Shown here piece after piece: positions 8,833-16,637 of a stretch of 64,000 bases of DNA. Position numbers and translations under genes: made by a program. Each line of letters opens with the position of its first letter. Position 1 is the stretch's first letter. Source of the DNA: Geoanaerobacter pelophilus (lineage in GTDB: Bacteria; Desulfobacterota; Desulfuromonadia; Geobacterales; DSM-12255); NCBI RefSeq assembly GCF_018476885.1, contig NZ_JAHCVJ010000004.1:62001-126000 (forward strand), in the 5' to 3' direction. The notes under the pieces are model-generated. The model ran no database searches, was not told the origin of the DNA, and worked only from the letters and a program-made list of their open reading frames with translations.

Positions 8833-9073
8833 GAGTGCTCCTTTGGCCGCAAACTTAGCTATTTACCAGCTCAAGATCACGAAAATATCATGCGCTAATG
8901 GATAAATCCAGAACCAAATTAAGGAGAACAAGGCCGAGAGATTACAACCGAATCCGGGGAAAAACAAACTCGGGCCCCCTTTTTAGGTGATTACCTCTTA
9001 GCAGCAATGCCGCAATCAGAGCAAACAGCTGAGCCTGATTGTTACACCTGCTCAGGGAACAACTACGATGAAA
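8833..9073. other. Intergenic region with inverted repeat
   Basis: No gene is visible in these 241 bases. CAATCAG (9013-9019) and CTGATTG (9035-9041) form a perfect 7-bp inverted repeat with a 15-nt loop, starting 33 nt beyond the DUF1566 stop. It has no T-run, so it could be a weak terminator, a processing hairpin or an operator. The cytochrome promoter should lie to its left. I looked for a GEMM-type riboswitch and did not find its conserved segments. Confidence 0.35.
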
Positions 9074-9595
9074 CTATTTCCCTCCCCGGACCAACCTCAC
9101 GAAAAATTTGTAGTTCTTGTCATTGCCGTCGCTAATGCCATATGGGAAATATATATTCCAGGCAAAATTCTTATTCTCGGCAAAAGGCGAGCTTGACCAG
9201 AAAGACATGGTCGGTGTTGCCGGAAAGACAATTTCATTGATGGCCGGCATGGAGCATTGCCGCTCTACGATGGAGCCCAGCTCCTTGATATTCGGTAGTC
9301 GCCAGTCATTCTTCCCGGCAAATGAGCTGTTCACAGCAGATTGCAAGGCCTCCTGCCAGGTAAAGATCTCCGGAGCACCGTTTTCGCAAGTGCTGCCGCT
9401 CAACCCCTCACTGCACCGTTTCCAGATTAACCCGGTGGCGCTATCGCTTATGGTGCCGTCTTCATTATTGACAAAGCGGTTTATCGGGGTAGAAGGTTTC
9501 GGCCAGTAGCTATGACAGAGCTGAGCTGCCGAGGCTGCCAAGGGCATAAGCGTGACACAAGCCATGGTCATTACATAGAGGAAAGCGCGACTCAT
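9074..9595 (-). CDS. Exported DUF1566 (Lcl C-terminal domain) protein 1
   Basis: This is a 173-residue protein with a signal peptide ending near ASAA (residues 1-23). The remainder is one DUF1566 domain. It is marked by 'DSATGLIWKRC', 'FTWQEAL', 'NDWRLPNIKEL', 'FPATP', 'FWSSSPF' and the terminal 'FVRLVRG'. These domains are common in exported proteins of metal-reducing bacteria and are related to surface or lectin-like modules; no catalytic role is established. Four to five cysteines are conserved with the next gene, suggesting disulfides. It is a tandem duplicate of the gene at 9638-10156 (same WKRCSEGLSG core). The specific role is unknown. Confidence 0.88.
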   Translation of the reverse strand: MSRAFLYVMTMACVTLMPLAASAAQLCHSYWPKPSTPINRFVNNEDGTISDSATGLIWKRCSEGLSGSTCENGAPEIFTWQEALQSAVNSSFAGKNDWRLPNIKELGSIVERQCSMPAINEIVFPATPTMSFWSSSPFAENKNFAWNIYFPYGISDGNDKNYKFFVRLVRGGK

Positions 9596-9637
9596 GAAGC
9601 AGCTCCTTAACTCCTTAATATGAATATAACGTCCAAA

Positions 9638-10156
9638 TCATTTGCCTCTGACGAGACGCACATAAAGACTATAGTTCATGCTGCAAGTGTCCCGGCCCCC
9701 ATCGTTAAAATTGAGGTTCCAGGCCCCATTTGAATAACCAGAATAACGCGACGAGGACCAGAAGTTCAATGCCGGCGTTGCCGGGAAAACTGCCTGGTTT
9801 ACAGCCGGCATGGAGCATTGAAATTCAACGATGGTATCGAGCTCCTTGATTGTCGGCAGTCGCCAATCGTTTCTGCCGGCAAACTTGCTAGTTTCCGCAG
9901 CTTTTTTCGCCTCTTTCCAGTTATAGGTCTTGGCAGCACCGTCCTCGCATTTCGCTCCGGACAACCCTTCGCTGCAGCGCTTCCAGATAAGCCCGGTGGA
10001 GCTATCAGTGACGGTGCCGTCGCTGTTTATGACAAATCTGGCAGCGGGGGCCGACTCGGCAATGTCTGCCGGACGGCACGTTTGAGCCGCTGTTGCTAAT
10101 GTCGGCATGACACTAATCATCGCCAGAATCGGCCAAAAGTAACAGATAAGTTTCAC
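9638..10156 (-). CDS. Exported DUF1566 protein 2
   Basis: This close paralog of the previous gene has the same order of motifs ('DSSTGLIWKRCSEGLSG', 'NDWRLPTIKEL', 'CSMPAVN', 'FPATPALNFWSSS', 'YVRLVRG'). The frame is open far upstream, into the neighbouring gene. I place the start at GTG 10156 because AGAGGTT lies 6 nt upstream and the product then opens with a proper signal peptide (MKLICYFWP..., cleavage near ATAA). ATG at 10180 is the alternative but has no good ribosome binding site. It probably belongs to the same transcript as the gene ending at 10191. Confidence 0.82.
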   Translation of the reverse strand: MKLICYFWPILAMISVMPTLATAAQTCRPADIAESAPAARFVINSDGTVTDSSTGLIWKRCSEGLSGAKCEDGAAKTYNWKEAKKAAETSKFAGRNDWRLPTIKELDTIVEFQCSMPAVNQAVFPATPALNFWSSSRYSGYSNGAWNLNFNDGGRDTCSMNYSLYVRLVRGK

Positions 10157-10190
10157 GGAATAACCTCTGGTAGTAATCATATGGATAATT

Positions 10191-10904
10191 TCATCTCCCG
10201 CCCCGCACCAGCCGGACATGATAGGCCCAGCTCTTGACGCAGTGCGTGATGCCCCCTTCATCAAAAACAACAATCCAGGCAAATGACGGTTCAGGTGCAA
10301 AAGAGGTTGCAGTCCAGAATCCAGCGGGCTGTGGCATGTTCGGGAAGAACCCGGGATCGATTGCCGGCATGGACCTTCCGTAGTCAACTATGGAGCCAAG
10401 TTCTTCAATGGAAGGCATGCGCCAGTCCCTGAACCCGCACCAACCTGCAGCGTTTACGGCACGAACAAATTTTTCGGTGTCACAACCGCCAGTCACACCA
10501 TTGCAGATCGCATCATCAGGCTCGCCAGACATCCCGTCCCTGCCGCCGTTGCAGCCGTCGTCGGAGTTGTACCAGGTATAGGTGTGCGATATATCGTGCA
10601 GACCGTTGTCGCTGGTCTTCCCTTCCCAGACAAGACCAGTAACGTTATCCTGAACGCAATGCCAGGATGCCGCATTGTCAGGCAGTTTCCTGCCACGGTC
10701 GTCAAGCTTGGTGAACGAAAATTTTTTAGGAAAATCTGCATCCTGGCGAGGATAGGCACTTTGAGGAATTGACAGTTTGTTGCTGGTCCTGCCACCCCAG
10801 GCGTTGACACCGGTGCTGTTAAGAGGAATGCCGTTACCTCCCGCAGCATCTACCGGAGCAGAGGTTACGAGCAGTAACAGCACAAACATGAACACTGGAT
10901 TCAA
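10191..10904 (-). CDS. Exported DUF1566 protein 3 (divergent, longer)
   Basis: This 237-residue protein has a signal peptide (residues 1-20, cleavage near VDAA). It has a longer DUF1566 domain than its two neighbours: 'DNVTGLVWEGKTSD', a Gly/Asp-rich insertion with paired Cys (CNGG, CNGVTGGC), 'FRDWRMPSIEELGSIVDYG', 'FWTATSF' and 'HVRLVRGG'. Acidic residues and glycines in the insertion could bind a metal ion, which is inference only. It is the most diverged of the three tandem copies and 29 nt from the carboxypeptidase-regulatory-like gene, so probably cotranscribed. Confidence 0.87.
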   Translation of the reverse strand: MNPVFMFVLLLLVTSAPVDAAGGNGIPLNSTGVNAWGGRTSNKLSIPQSAYPRQDADFPKKFSFTKLDDRGRKLPDNAASWHCVQDNVTGLVWEGKTSDNGLHDISHTYTWYNSDDGCNGGRDGMSGEPDDAICNGVTGGCDTEKFVRAVNAAGWCGFRDWRMPSIEELGSIVDYGRSMPAIDPGFFPNMPQPAGFWTATSFAPEPSFAWIVVFDEGGITHCVKSWAYHVRLVRGGR

Positions 10905-10933
10905 GGATCTCCTCCATTGCCTGCCAAGTGAGG

Positions 10934-11800
10934 CTATCGTTGTTTGACACTCTCGGGCTGCTTCAAGGCCCGAGGTCCCTTGCCGGATGAGTCCTTTGCC
11001 TTATCGGGTCGCGAAAACATCTTTACCTTGAGGACAACCCCTTTAACGGTCTCACCTTTAATCGACTTTACCTGCTCTGGCTTAAAGTCTTCCGTAACAT
11101 TCATAAATTCCCCGTTTTTCGGGGCGCCCCCGCCAATTACCCCTCTAACCCTGAGATAATAGGTGGAACTGTCATGAACGCGCAGCAGGAAAGTCCCTTT
11201 CGGGCCGGTCCTGTCAGAAACAAACACCGGCCTTCCCGTGGCATCCGGAGACAGGTAAGCGAAAACCACAACACCTGTTACAGGCTTTCCGGCAAGATCG
11301 GAAACAACCCCTTCAATCGCAGTAATCCCTTTACCGCGTTGAATCATTTCCGGAGTGAACAGAAATACCCCGCCAAGTACTCCAAGATCCACGTTGGCCC
11401 CGGCGCTGACCTTCAAGGGAAGCGCCTCTCCTTTGGCATCCCCGTGAAAGTAAAGGTATTCACTGCCTGTCGGCGGACCAATCTCGCCGTCAGGATTTTT
11501 CTGGGCAACCATTATGTAGAACGTTCCGTCTGCGACCCTGAGATTAAAGCTCCCATCCTGGTTGAGCGGAGTGATAAGATCAGGAATTCGCCAGTATTTA
11601 TATGGATCGGGAGGTGGCCCCATCATCTTGTCAAACAACAGCACAACACCATTCGGCAGCGGCTTCCCCTCAAGCAGCACCTTACCGGTGATTGTTGCAA
11701 ACTCCTGCCGGTCAGGTGCAAATACCGGCGAATCACCATAAGAGTTTACCGTTAGTGACAAGAACAGCATAAAAACTACAAGCAAAGGACTTAGTTTCAT
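10934..11800 (-). CDS. Carboxypeptidase-regulatory-like exported protein
   Basis: The frame extends upstream, but the start is placed at ATG 11800 because AAGGAAG precedes it and a clear signal peptide follows (hydrophobic core about residues 5-20, cleavage near NSYG). The mature part has two beta-rich repeats: 'ITGKVLLEGKPLPNGVVLLF ' to 'VADGTFYIMV', and 'IEGVVSDLAGKPVTGVVVFAY' to 'DSSTYYLRV'. These resemble carboxypeptidase-regulatory-like (transthyretin-fold) domains. The C-terminus is Lys/Ser-rich and low complexity. It is a full-length paralog of the gene cut by the left window edge. Members usually act as cell-surface structural or binding modules. Confidence 0.82.
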   Translation of the reverse strand: MKLSPLLVVFMLFLSLTVNSYGDSPVFAPDRQEFATITGKVLLEGKPLPNGVVLLFDKMMGPPPDPYKYWRIPDLITPLNQDGSFNLRVADGTFYIMVAQKNPDGEIGPPTGSEYLYFHGDAKGEALPLKVSAGANVDLGVLGGVFLFTPEMIQRGKGITAIEGVVSDLAGKPVTGVVVFAYLSPDATGRPVFVSDRTGPKGTFLLRVHDSSTYYLRVRGVIGGGAPKNGEFMNVTEDFKPEQVKSIKGETVKGVVLKVKMFSRPDKAKDSSGKGPRALKQPESVKQR

Positions 11801-11831
11801 AATTGCTTCCTTACAGCTAACCGGGAGCCGG

Positions 11832-12500
11832 TTACTTTTTCGCAAATACCAAAAAGTATTGATATGGAAGGAAGAAATACTCTGCTTCCATGGCAAATCC
11901 GGAGTTTTCAACTTCCTGGATTATCGTTTCTCTTGGGACGCGTTTATGTGGAGGGGGTGCCCCCGGAATTTCGGGTTTCATATTAAAGGACAAGATCGCC
12001 AGCCGTCCGTTACTTTTTAGGACGTCCCTCAACCGGGCAAGATACTGTCCACGATTCTCAATAAAAATGTAGGTATCACACAGAAAAGCAAGATCAGTAG
12101 ATTTTTTTGCCAGCAAGGTGTTATCCGGTGGAGCAAGTACGACTTTGACATTGCTCACCCCATTACGCTTAACCCTCTTGATAATGTGGTCAGTCATGCT
12201 TTCATCAACATCTACGGCATAGACCATCCCGCTCTTACTGACTCTTTCTGCAAACAACATGGTGAAATAGCCTGTGCCGGCACCAACATCAGCGACGACA
12301 TCCCCCTTTTTGACAAGAAGGTGATCAAGTACCTTATCCGCCTTTTGCCAATCGTCTCGGCGAGGGTCATCCAAGGTAGCCGCAGGGACAACAGAATTAA
12401 AACCCTTCCCGCTATGCTGCGAGGCAGCATACGTTAAACAGGCTCCAGCCTCAAACTGGATAGCAAGCAACAGACAAATGATGGTTTTTGATAGGGTCAT
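11832..12500 (-). CDS. SAM-dependent methyltransferase-fold protein with signal peptide
   Basis: This is a class I methyltransferase fold of about 222 residues. Motif I is 'VADVGAGTGYFTMLFAE', the acidic ribose-binding end of strand 2 is 'VYAVDVDESM', and a later 'LAFLCDTYIFIENR' strand and 'LKSNGRLAILSF' are typical. The unusual point is the N-terminus: residues 1-27 look like an export signal (MTLSKTIICLLLA... to TYAAS). S-adenosylmethionine is not expected outside the cytoplasm, so either the segment is a membrane anchor with the domain inside, or the protein binds something else. ATG 12500 is preferred over an upstream TTG at 12509. It sits inside a run of exported proteins. Confidence 0.8.
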   Translation of the reverse strand: MTLSKTIICLLLAIQFEAGACLTYAASQHSGKGFNSVVPAATLDDPRRDDWQKADKVLDHLLVKKGDVVADVGAGTGYFTMLFAERVSKSGMVYAVDVDESMTDHIIKRVKRNGVSNVKVVLAPPDNTLLAKKSTDLAFLCDTYIFIENRGQYLARLRDVLKSNGRLAILSFNMKPEIPGAPPPHKRVPRETIIQEVENSGFAMEAEYFFLPYQYFLVFAKK

Positions 12501-12611
12501 AATGATCAACCGTAAATCTTAAGCGGTCGGGAGGCTTGCTGCTGGGGAATTATTTCATAATCAAGAAGTTATGGCAAATTGTTTAAGCTTGCATTAATCC
12601 GGGGATGCAAG

Positions 12612-13457
12612 TCATTTGTCCGTGCATACCGGGCGAAACCCCAGTTGGCTACTGCGAAACCCCGGCAGGTAAAAGTCGCGGTAAGATACGCGAATCCCTT
12701 TTCGGTCATAAAACCAGCTCCCCCCCCGATACACCCGGTTGGTGCCATTTATCGGTCCAGTTGGATTGTTGACTGGCGACTCTTGATAGTATTTTTCGCC
12801 GTACCAGTCTGCTGTCCATTGCCATACATTGCCGCTCATATCGTACAGCCCAAGACCGTTTGGCTGCTTTTCCCCGGCAGGGCGGGTTCCGTCCCCGGCA
12901 TTGGCCGCATACCAAGCCACAGCATCCACATCGTTGCTACCTGCGTATTTCTCTATCTTGCCGCCGCTCCGAGCCGCATATTCCCATTCGGCTTCAGTCG
13001 GCAGACGACAGGCAAGACCGGTCTTACCGGCAAACCACTGCAGGTAAGCAACAGCATCATGCCAGGCGACACAGACAACCGGATGGCCATCATCCTGGGC
13101 AAACCCAGGGTTCTGCCAGGATGCAGCAGGATTCTTTTTCCAAGCTTTTCCGTCAAAGATGGCGCATCCGTCTCCTTTTTCTGCCTCGGTGCGGTAACCG
13201 GTCTCTGTGACGAATTGACTGAAGGCTCCCCTGGTAACAGGAAGCTTGGCAATGGTAAACCGGCTGAGACAAACATCATGCCGAGGATACTCGTTAAAAT
13301 ACCCCTCGCCAAAGCTGTCGCCCATCTGGAAGCACCCTGCAGGCACGGCAATAAGCTCTGCGGAGACGACCTTACGGCGATCAGCCACACAACCAGATAA
13401 TTGCAGCAGGCAGATCATGAGTATGAGTTTCAGTAGGAGGTAGCGCCAACAGGACAT
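12612..13457 (-). CDS. FGE/SUMF1-domain lipoprotein lacking catalytic cysteines
   Basis: This 281-residue protein has a lipoprotein signal ending in the lipobox LSGC (Cys at about residue 23). The rest is a formylglycine-generating-enzyme-like (sulfatase-modifying factor) domain: 'FQMGD', 'PVTRGAFSQFV', 'HPVVCVAWHDAVAYLQWF', 'RLPTEAEWEYAAR', 'GLYDMSGNVWQWTADWY', 'RVYRGGSWF' and 'LGFRPV'. In true FGE enzymes a CxxxxC pair follows the GGSW motif. Here this stretch reads FYDRKGIRVSYR with no Cys, so it is unlikely to make formylglycine. Non-catalytic members of this fold bind ligands or act in surface complexes. It is first in the minus-strand run of exported proteins and lies in the same block as the sulfatase-fold genes. 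Confidence 0.88.
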   Translation of the reverse strand: MSCWRYLLLKLILMICLLQLSGCVADRRKVVSAELIAVPAGCFQMGDSFGEGYFNEYPRHDVCLSRFTIAKLPVTRGAFSQFVTETGYRTEAEKGDGCAIFDGKAWKKNPAASWQNPGFAQDDGHPVVCVAWHDAVAYLQWFAGKTGLACRLPTEAEWEYAARSGGKIEKYAGSNDVDAVAWYAANAGDGTRPAGEKQPNGLGLYDMSGNVWQWTADWYGEKYYQESPVNNPTGPINGTNRVYRGGSWFYDRKGIRVSYRDFYLPGFRSSQLGFRPVCTDK

Positions 13458-13564
13458 TATGATTCCGAACGTTTTGACTGCAGCAGATCCGATCCGGCGA
13501 AGTTACTAACTAACAAGACTAAAATTCGCTGAGAGTGCCTATGAATGCCGCGACGCTGCCCTGA

Positions 13565-13594
13565 AAAAATTCCGGGGCCCACGGCAAAGGCCGT
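13565..13594 (-). terminator. Possible terminator of the ene-reductase gene
   Basis: On the minus strand, beyond the stop of the next gene, a small hairpin (ACGGC/GCCGT at 13581-13594) and the palindrome GGGCCC are followed by TTTTTT. The T-run is about 12 nt past the hairpin, so this is a weak call. Confidence 0.3.
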
Positions 13595-14718
13595 CAGAGA
13601 GATGCCCCCTTGTTCTCCTGCTCGATTTTTTCTATCACGCAGTAAATGCCGCCTTCCTTTAGCCCGGGCTTAAAGCAACCATTACACGAGATGCACCGGG
13701 CGTGGGCTTCGTTTCCCTGCGCCCATCGCAATGGCAGACGAGGTTCTCGAATCAAGGGACGGGCAAATGCGACGTAATCCGCTTCTTCACGCCTGACAAT
13801 TCCTTCAACCAGTTCAAAGGACCGTAATCCGCCCACCACCATCACCGGGCAGGTAACCGCATTCTTGATTCTATATGCCAGGGGGAGATTGTAGGCCTCT
13901 TTTTCGCGAGTCTCAATGCCTTGGCGCACCGGAGTCTGCTCTCCGGATGCCGGGGTTCCGCCGCTCACCTCAATAGCGTCCACCCCCTCCTCGTCAAGTC
14001 TTTTGCATGCGAGGACAGCGTCGTCAAGCGAGAGTCCGCCTTCCAGATTATCGCAGCCGTTCATCTTTATCATTACCGGATAATCGTTGCCCACGGCATT
14101 TCTCACTGCGCGGTACACGTCCATCAGGAATCGGCACCGGCCATCAAGATTGCCGCCAAACCGGTCGGTACGCCTGTTCGTTAGTGGCGACAAAAACTGG
14201 TTGACCAAGTAGCCATGTGCAGCATGCAACTGGACAGCGTCGCAACCGCTAGCGCGAACTCTTGATGCTGCAGTTGCAAAGCTGTTAATGATATCTTCTA
14301 TTCCCTGCGCATCCAGCTCTGCAGGGAGTTCCGGGAATTGTTCAACTTTTACGGCAGAAGGAGCCACCGGTTGGCAACCGGCCATTTTGGACGTCGTTTG
14401 GCCGCCGCAATGAACCAGCTGGACACACAGCTTTCCTCCTTCACGGTGCACGGCATCGGCCAATGCCCTCAAGTCAGGTACAAAATCATCAACATGCACC
14501 CCAAGTTGTCCCGGTAGCTGTCTGCCATCGTTGCGAACAAAAGCGTATCCGCTTATAATCAGGCCAACTCCACCTTTGGCCAGAGTTTCATAATATGCAG
14601 CCAGCTTTGCTGTAGGGCGACCATCTGCCTCGCACATCCCTTCCCATGTCGCGGACCGAACAAGCCTATTGGCAAGATGCATTCCCTTGATGGTGGTGTC
14701 ATCAAACAGATTTCTCAT
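13594..14718 (-). CDS. NADH:flavin oxidoreductase (Old Yellow Enzyme family)
   Basis: This 374-residue FMN-binding TIM barrel reduces activated alkenes or related substrates with NAD(P)H. 'RLVRSATWEGM' is the N-terminal FMN-phosphate region. 'QLHAAHGYLVNQFLSPLTN.R.DRFGG' carries the family's His-x-x-His substrate and FMN motif, and 'MVVGGLRS' is the phosphate-binding end of the barrel. The C-terminus has a cysteine cluster (CISCNGC...YC) like the iron-sulfur-binding region of the larger members, but the protein stops without the second flavin domain. Whether a cluster is assembled cannot be seen. It starts 9 nt downstream of pyk and is probably cotranscribed with it. The substrate is unknown. 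Confidence 0.9.
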   Translation of the reverse strand: MRNLFDDTTIKGMHLANRLVRSATWEGMCEADGRPTAKLAAYYETLAKGGVGLIISGYAFVRNDGRQLPGQLGVHVDDFVPDLRALADAVHREGGKLCVQLVHCGGQTTSKMAGCQPVAPSAVKVEQFPELPAELDAQGIEDIINSFATAASRVRASGCDAVQLHAAHGYLVNQFLSPLTNRRTDRFGGNLDGRCRFLMDVYRAVRNAVGNDYPVMIKMNGCDNLEGGLSLDDAVLACKRLDEEGVDAIEVSGGTPASGEQTPVRQGIETREKEAYNLPLAYRIKNAVTCPVMVVGGLRSFELVEGIVRREEADYVAFARPLIREPRLPLRWAQGNEAHARCISCNGCFKPGLKEGGIYCVIEKIEQENKGASL

Positions 14719-14727
14719 GGCCGCTCC

Positions 14728-16170
14728 CTAAAAGATTTCGTAGAAACCTTTAGCGCCTAATTTGTGAACTTTTAATAAGTTGGTAGACCCTCTGGCCTCA
14801 ATGGGTACCCCCATTGTGATGATTATTACGTCGCCTTTGCGGAACCCTGCAGCCAGCAGCGTATCCTCGACCGCATTAATCTGTTCATCAGTGCCCGTCA
14901 ACCGACCGACAACACAGCTGTTAACCCCCCAATACAGGGATAGTTTCCGTTGTATCTCTGGGAAAGGGGTAAAGGCGATAATCGGCAGTTGCGGCCGGAA
15001 CTTCGATATTAATGCAGCGGTACTCCCCGACTGCGTGAGGACGGCGATGCATCTGGCATTGAGGGATGCAGCGGCATGGCACGCCGCTTGGGCTACCGCA
15101 CGGGAGATATTGTTGCTGATGCCATCCGGGCGATGGCTTATCCTCCAGAGTTCCGACCTTTCAACATCCACTGCGACTTTGCACATGGCCTTTACAGCCT
15201 CAACGGGAAATGCCCCAGAGGCAGTCTCTCCGGAGAGCATTACAGCATCTGTGCCGTCAATGATTGCGTTGGCGACATCCGACGTTTCAGCGCGAGTCGG
15301 CCTGGGGTGGCTGATCATTGATTCAAGCATCTGCGTAGCGGTTATCACCGGTTTACCCGCTTCATTGCATGCCCGGATGATTTTCTTTTGAAAGAGTGGG
15401 ACTTTTTCAGCATTGATTTCCACGCCAAGGTCGCCACGCGCAACCATCACCGCGTCTGTCACCTTGAGGATTGATTTGAAATTCCGCAACGCCTCCGGCT
15501 TTTCGATTTTTGCAATAACAGGCAGATACATATCATGTTCAAAAATTATTCTTTTCACTTCTTCAATGTCAGCTGCAGTGCGAACAAAAGAGAGCGCAAT
15601 ATAATCGACCTTTGCCTGCAGGCAAAATTCGAGGTCTACTCTGTCTTTTTCAGTAAGAGCGGGGCTGGATACATTCACTCCTGGGAGATTTATCCCTTTC
15701 AAATCCTTAAGCGTTCCTCCTTCAATCACTGTGCAATGAACCGTATCATCCTCGATGGAGGCAACTTTCAGCTCAATCAGTCCATCGTCCATAAGAATGC
15801 GCGAACCGGGCTGCACATCGTGAGGCAGCGCTTTATAGACAGTCGAGATAAGACCGGGACGGCCAAGCAGGTCACGAGTAGTAATCGATAACCGCTCCCC
15901 TTTTATCAGAGGAATAGCGCCATTTTCCATGCGACCGGTGCGGATCTTTGGGCCCTGCAGATCCCCTAAAATGCCAATCTGCCGCCCTTTCAGCTCGGAA
16001 AGCTCACGAATCGCCTTTATTGTTTCGGCCTTCTCTTCGTTTCTCCCGTGTGAAAAATTCAAGCGAAAGAGGTCTACACCGGCATCAATTAAATGCCCCA
16101 GCATTTCGATGCTGGAACTTGCCGGGCCAACGGTGGCGACAATTTTTGTCCTGCGTCCGAATTTTCTCAT
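14728..16170 (-). CDS. pyk: Pyruvate kinase
   Basis: This 480-residue cytoplasmic enzyme transfers phosphate from PEP to ADP, the last step of glycolysis. The N-terminal 'RRTKIVATVGPAS', the 'LRLNFSHG'-type region, the B domain, 'MVARGDLGVEI', the family signature 'VIAKIEKPEALRNF' and 'TATQMLESMI' are all visible. The length is normal for bacterial type I/II enzymes. It lies immediately upstream of the flavin oxidoreductase and 18 nt downstream of a diheme cytochrome lipoprotein gene. The PEP node appears again in this window as the PDRP-type regulator at 42900. Confidence 0.97.
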   Translation of the reverse strand: MRKFGRRTKIVATVGPASSSIEMLGHLIDAGVDLFRLNFSHGRNEEKAETIKAIRELSELKGRQIGILGDLQGPKIRTGRMENGAIPLIKGERLSITTRDLLGRPGLISTVYKALPHDVQPGSRILMDDGLIELKVASIEDDTVHCTVIEGGTLKDLKGINLPGVNVSSPALTEKDRVDLEFCLQAKVDYIALSFVRTAADIEEVKRIIFEHDMYLPVIAKIEKPEALRNFKSILKVTDAVMVARGDLGVEINAEKVPLFQKKIIRACNEAGKPVITATQMLESMISHPRPTRAETSDVANAIIDGTDAVMLSGETASGAFPVEAVKAMCKVAVDVERSELWRISHRPDGISNNISRAVAQAACHAAASLNARCIAVLTQSGSTAALISKFRPQLPIIAFTPFPEIQRKLSLYWGVNSCVVGRLTGTDEQINAVEDTLLAAGFRKGDVIIITMGVPIEARGSTNLLKVHKLGAKGFYEIF

Positions 16171-16187
16171 GTTACCCCTAGTACGTT

Positions 16188-16526
16188 TTAATGATGAAAG
16201 CGGCCGGAACGCTTCTTATGCTCAGCATTTGGCGACTTATGACATTCAAAACACCGCAGGTCCTGAACCTTCCGCACCTCCAGCGACGAAGCCGAAGCTT
16301 GACCGGTAGTAGGCATGTTATACTCCGGGGTCTGAAAGGCCACCCTATCCCTTTCGTCCGTTAGGTTTGGGGCCTTATACGACACCCTCCAGTCATTGCT
16401 TATCGCGGCTGTATGGCATTGGTCACATCCTCCTGGAGGAGGAATACTTCTCCAGGCAGTGAGCATAGAGCATCCTCCTGACAGGAATGCCGTTAAGACC
16501 ATTAATAGAACGAGAAATAGTTTCAT
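16188..16526 (-). CDS. Diheme c-type cytochrome lipoprotein
   Basis: This small exported protein has about 112 residues. The start is ATG 16526, which gives a clean signal (MKLFLVLLMVLTAFL) ending in the lipobox SGGC; the longer frame upstream has no signal. Two CxxCH motifs (CDQCH, CFECH) bind two hemes. It should be attached to a membrane by the lipid on Cys and pass electrons in the periplasm or at the outer surface. The C-terminus is His/Lys-rich. It is close to pyk (18 nt), so possibly in the same transcript, though the functions are unrelated. Confidence 0.87.
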   Translation of the reverse strand: MKLFLVLLMVLTAFLSGGCSMLTAWRSIPPPGGCDQCHTAAISNDWRVSYKAPNLTDERDRVAFQTPEYNMPTTGQASASSLEVRKVQDLRCFECHKSPNAEHKKRSGRFHH

Positions 16527-16637
16527 ATAAACTCCATGGCAGTTGTTATAAAATGTTATCACATTGGCAGGGTATCTCAATAATAATGCCTGTGATCGGC
16601 AATTATAGTAATCCCGTTGAATATTTCTGAGCTGTAT

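Noticed and set aside
8833-9073. Possible GEMM-type riboswitch before the multiheme cytochrome
   Set aside because: Such switches are known upstream of cytochromes in this group, but the conserved GEMM segments are not present on the minus strand here.
12579-13400. 273-codon open frame on the plus strand
   Set aside because: It is antisense to the FGE-like lipoprotein, has no ribosome binding site and no domain pattern.
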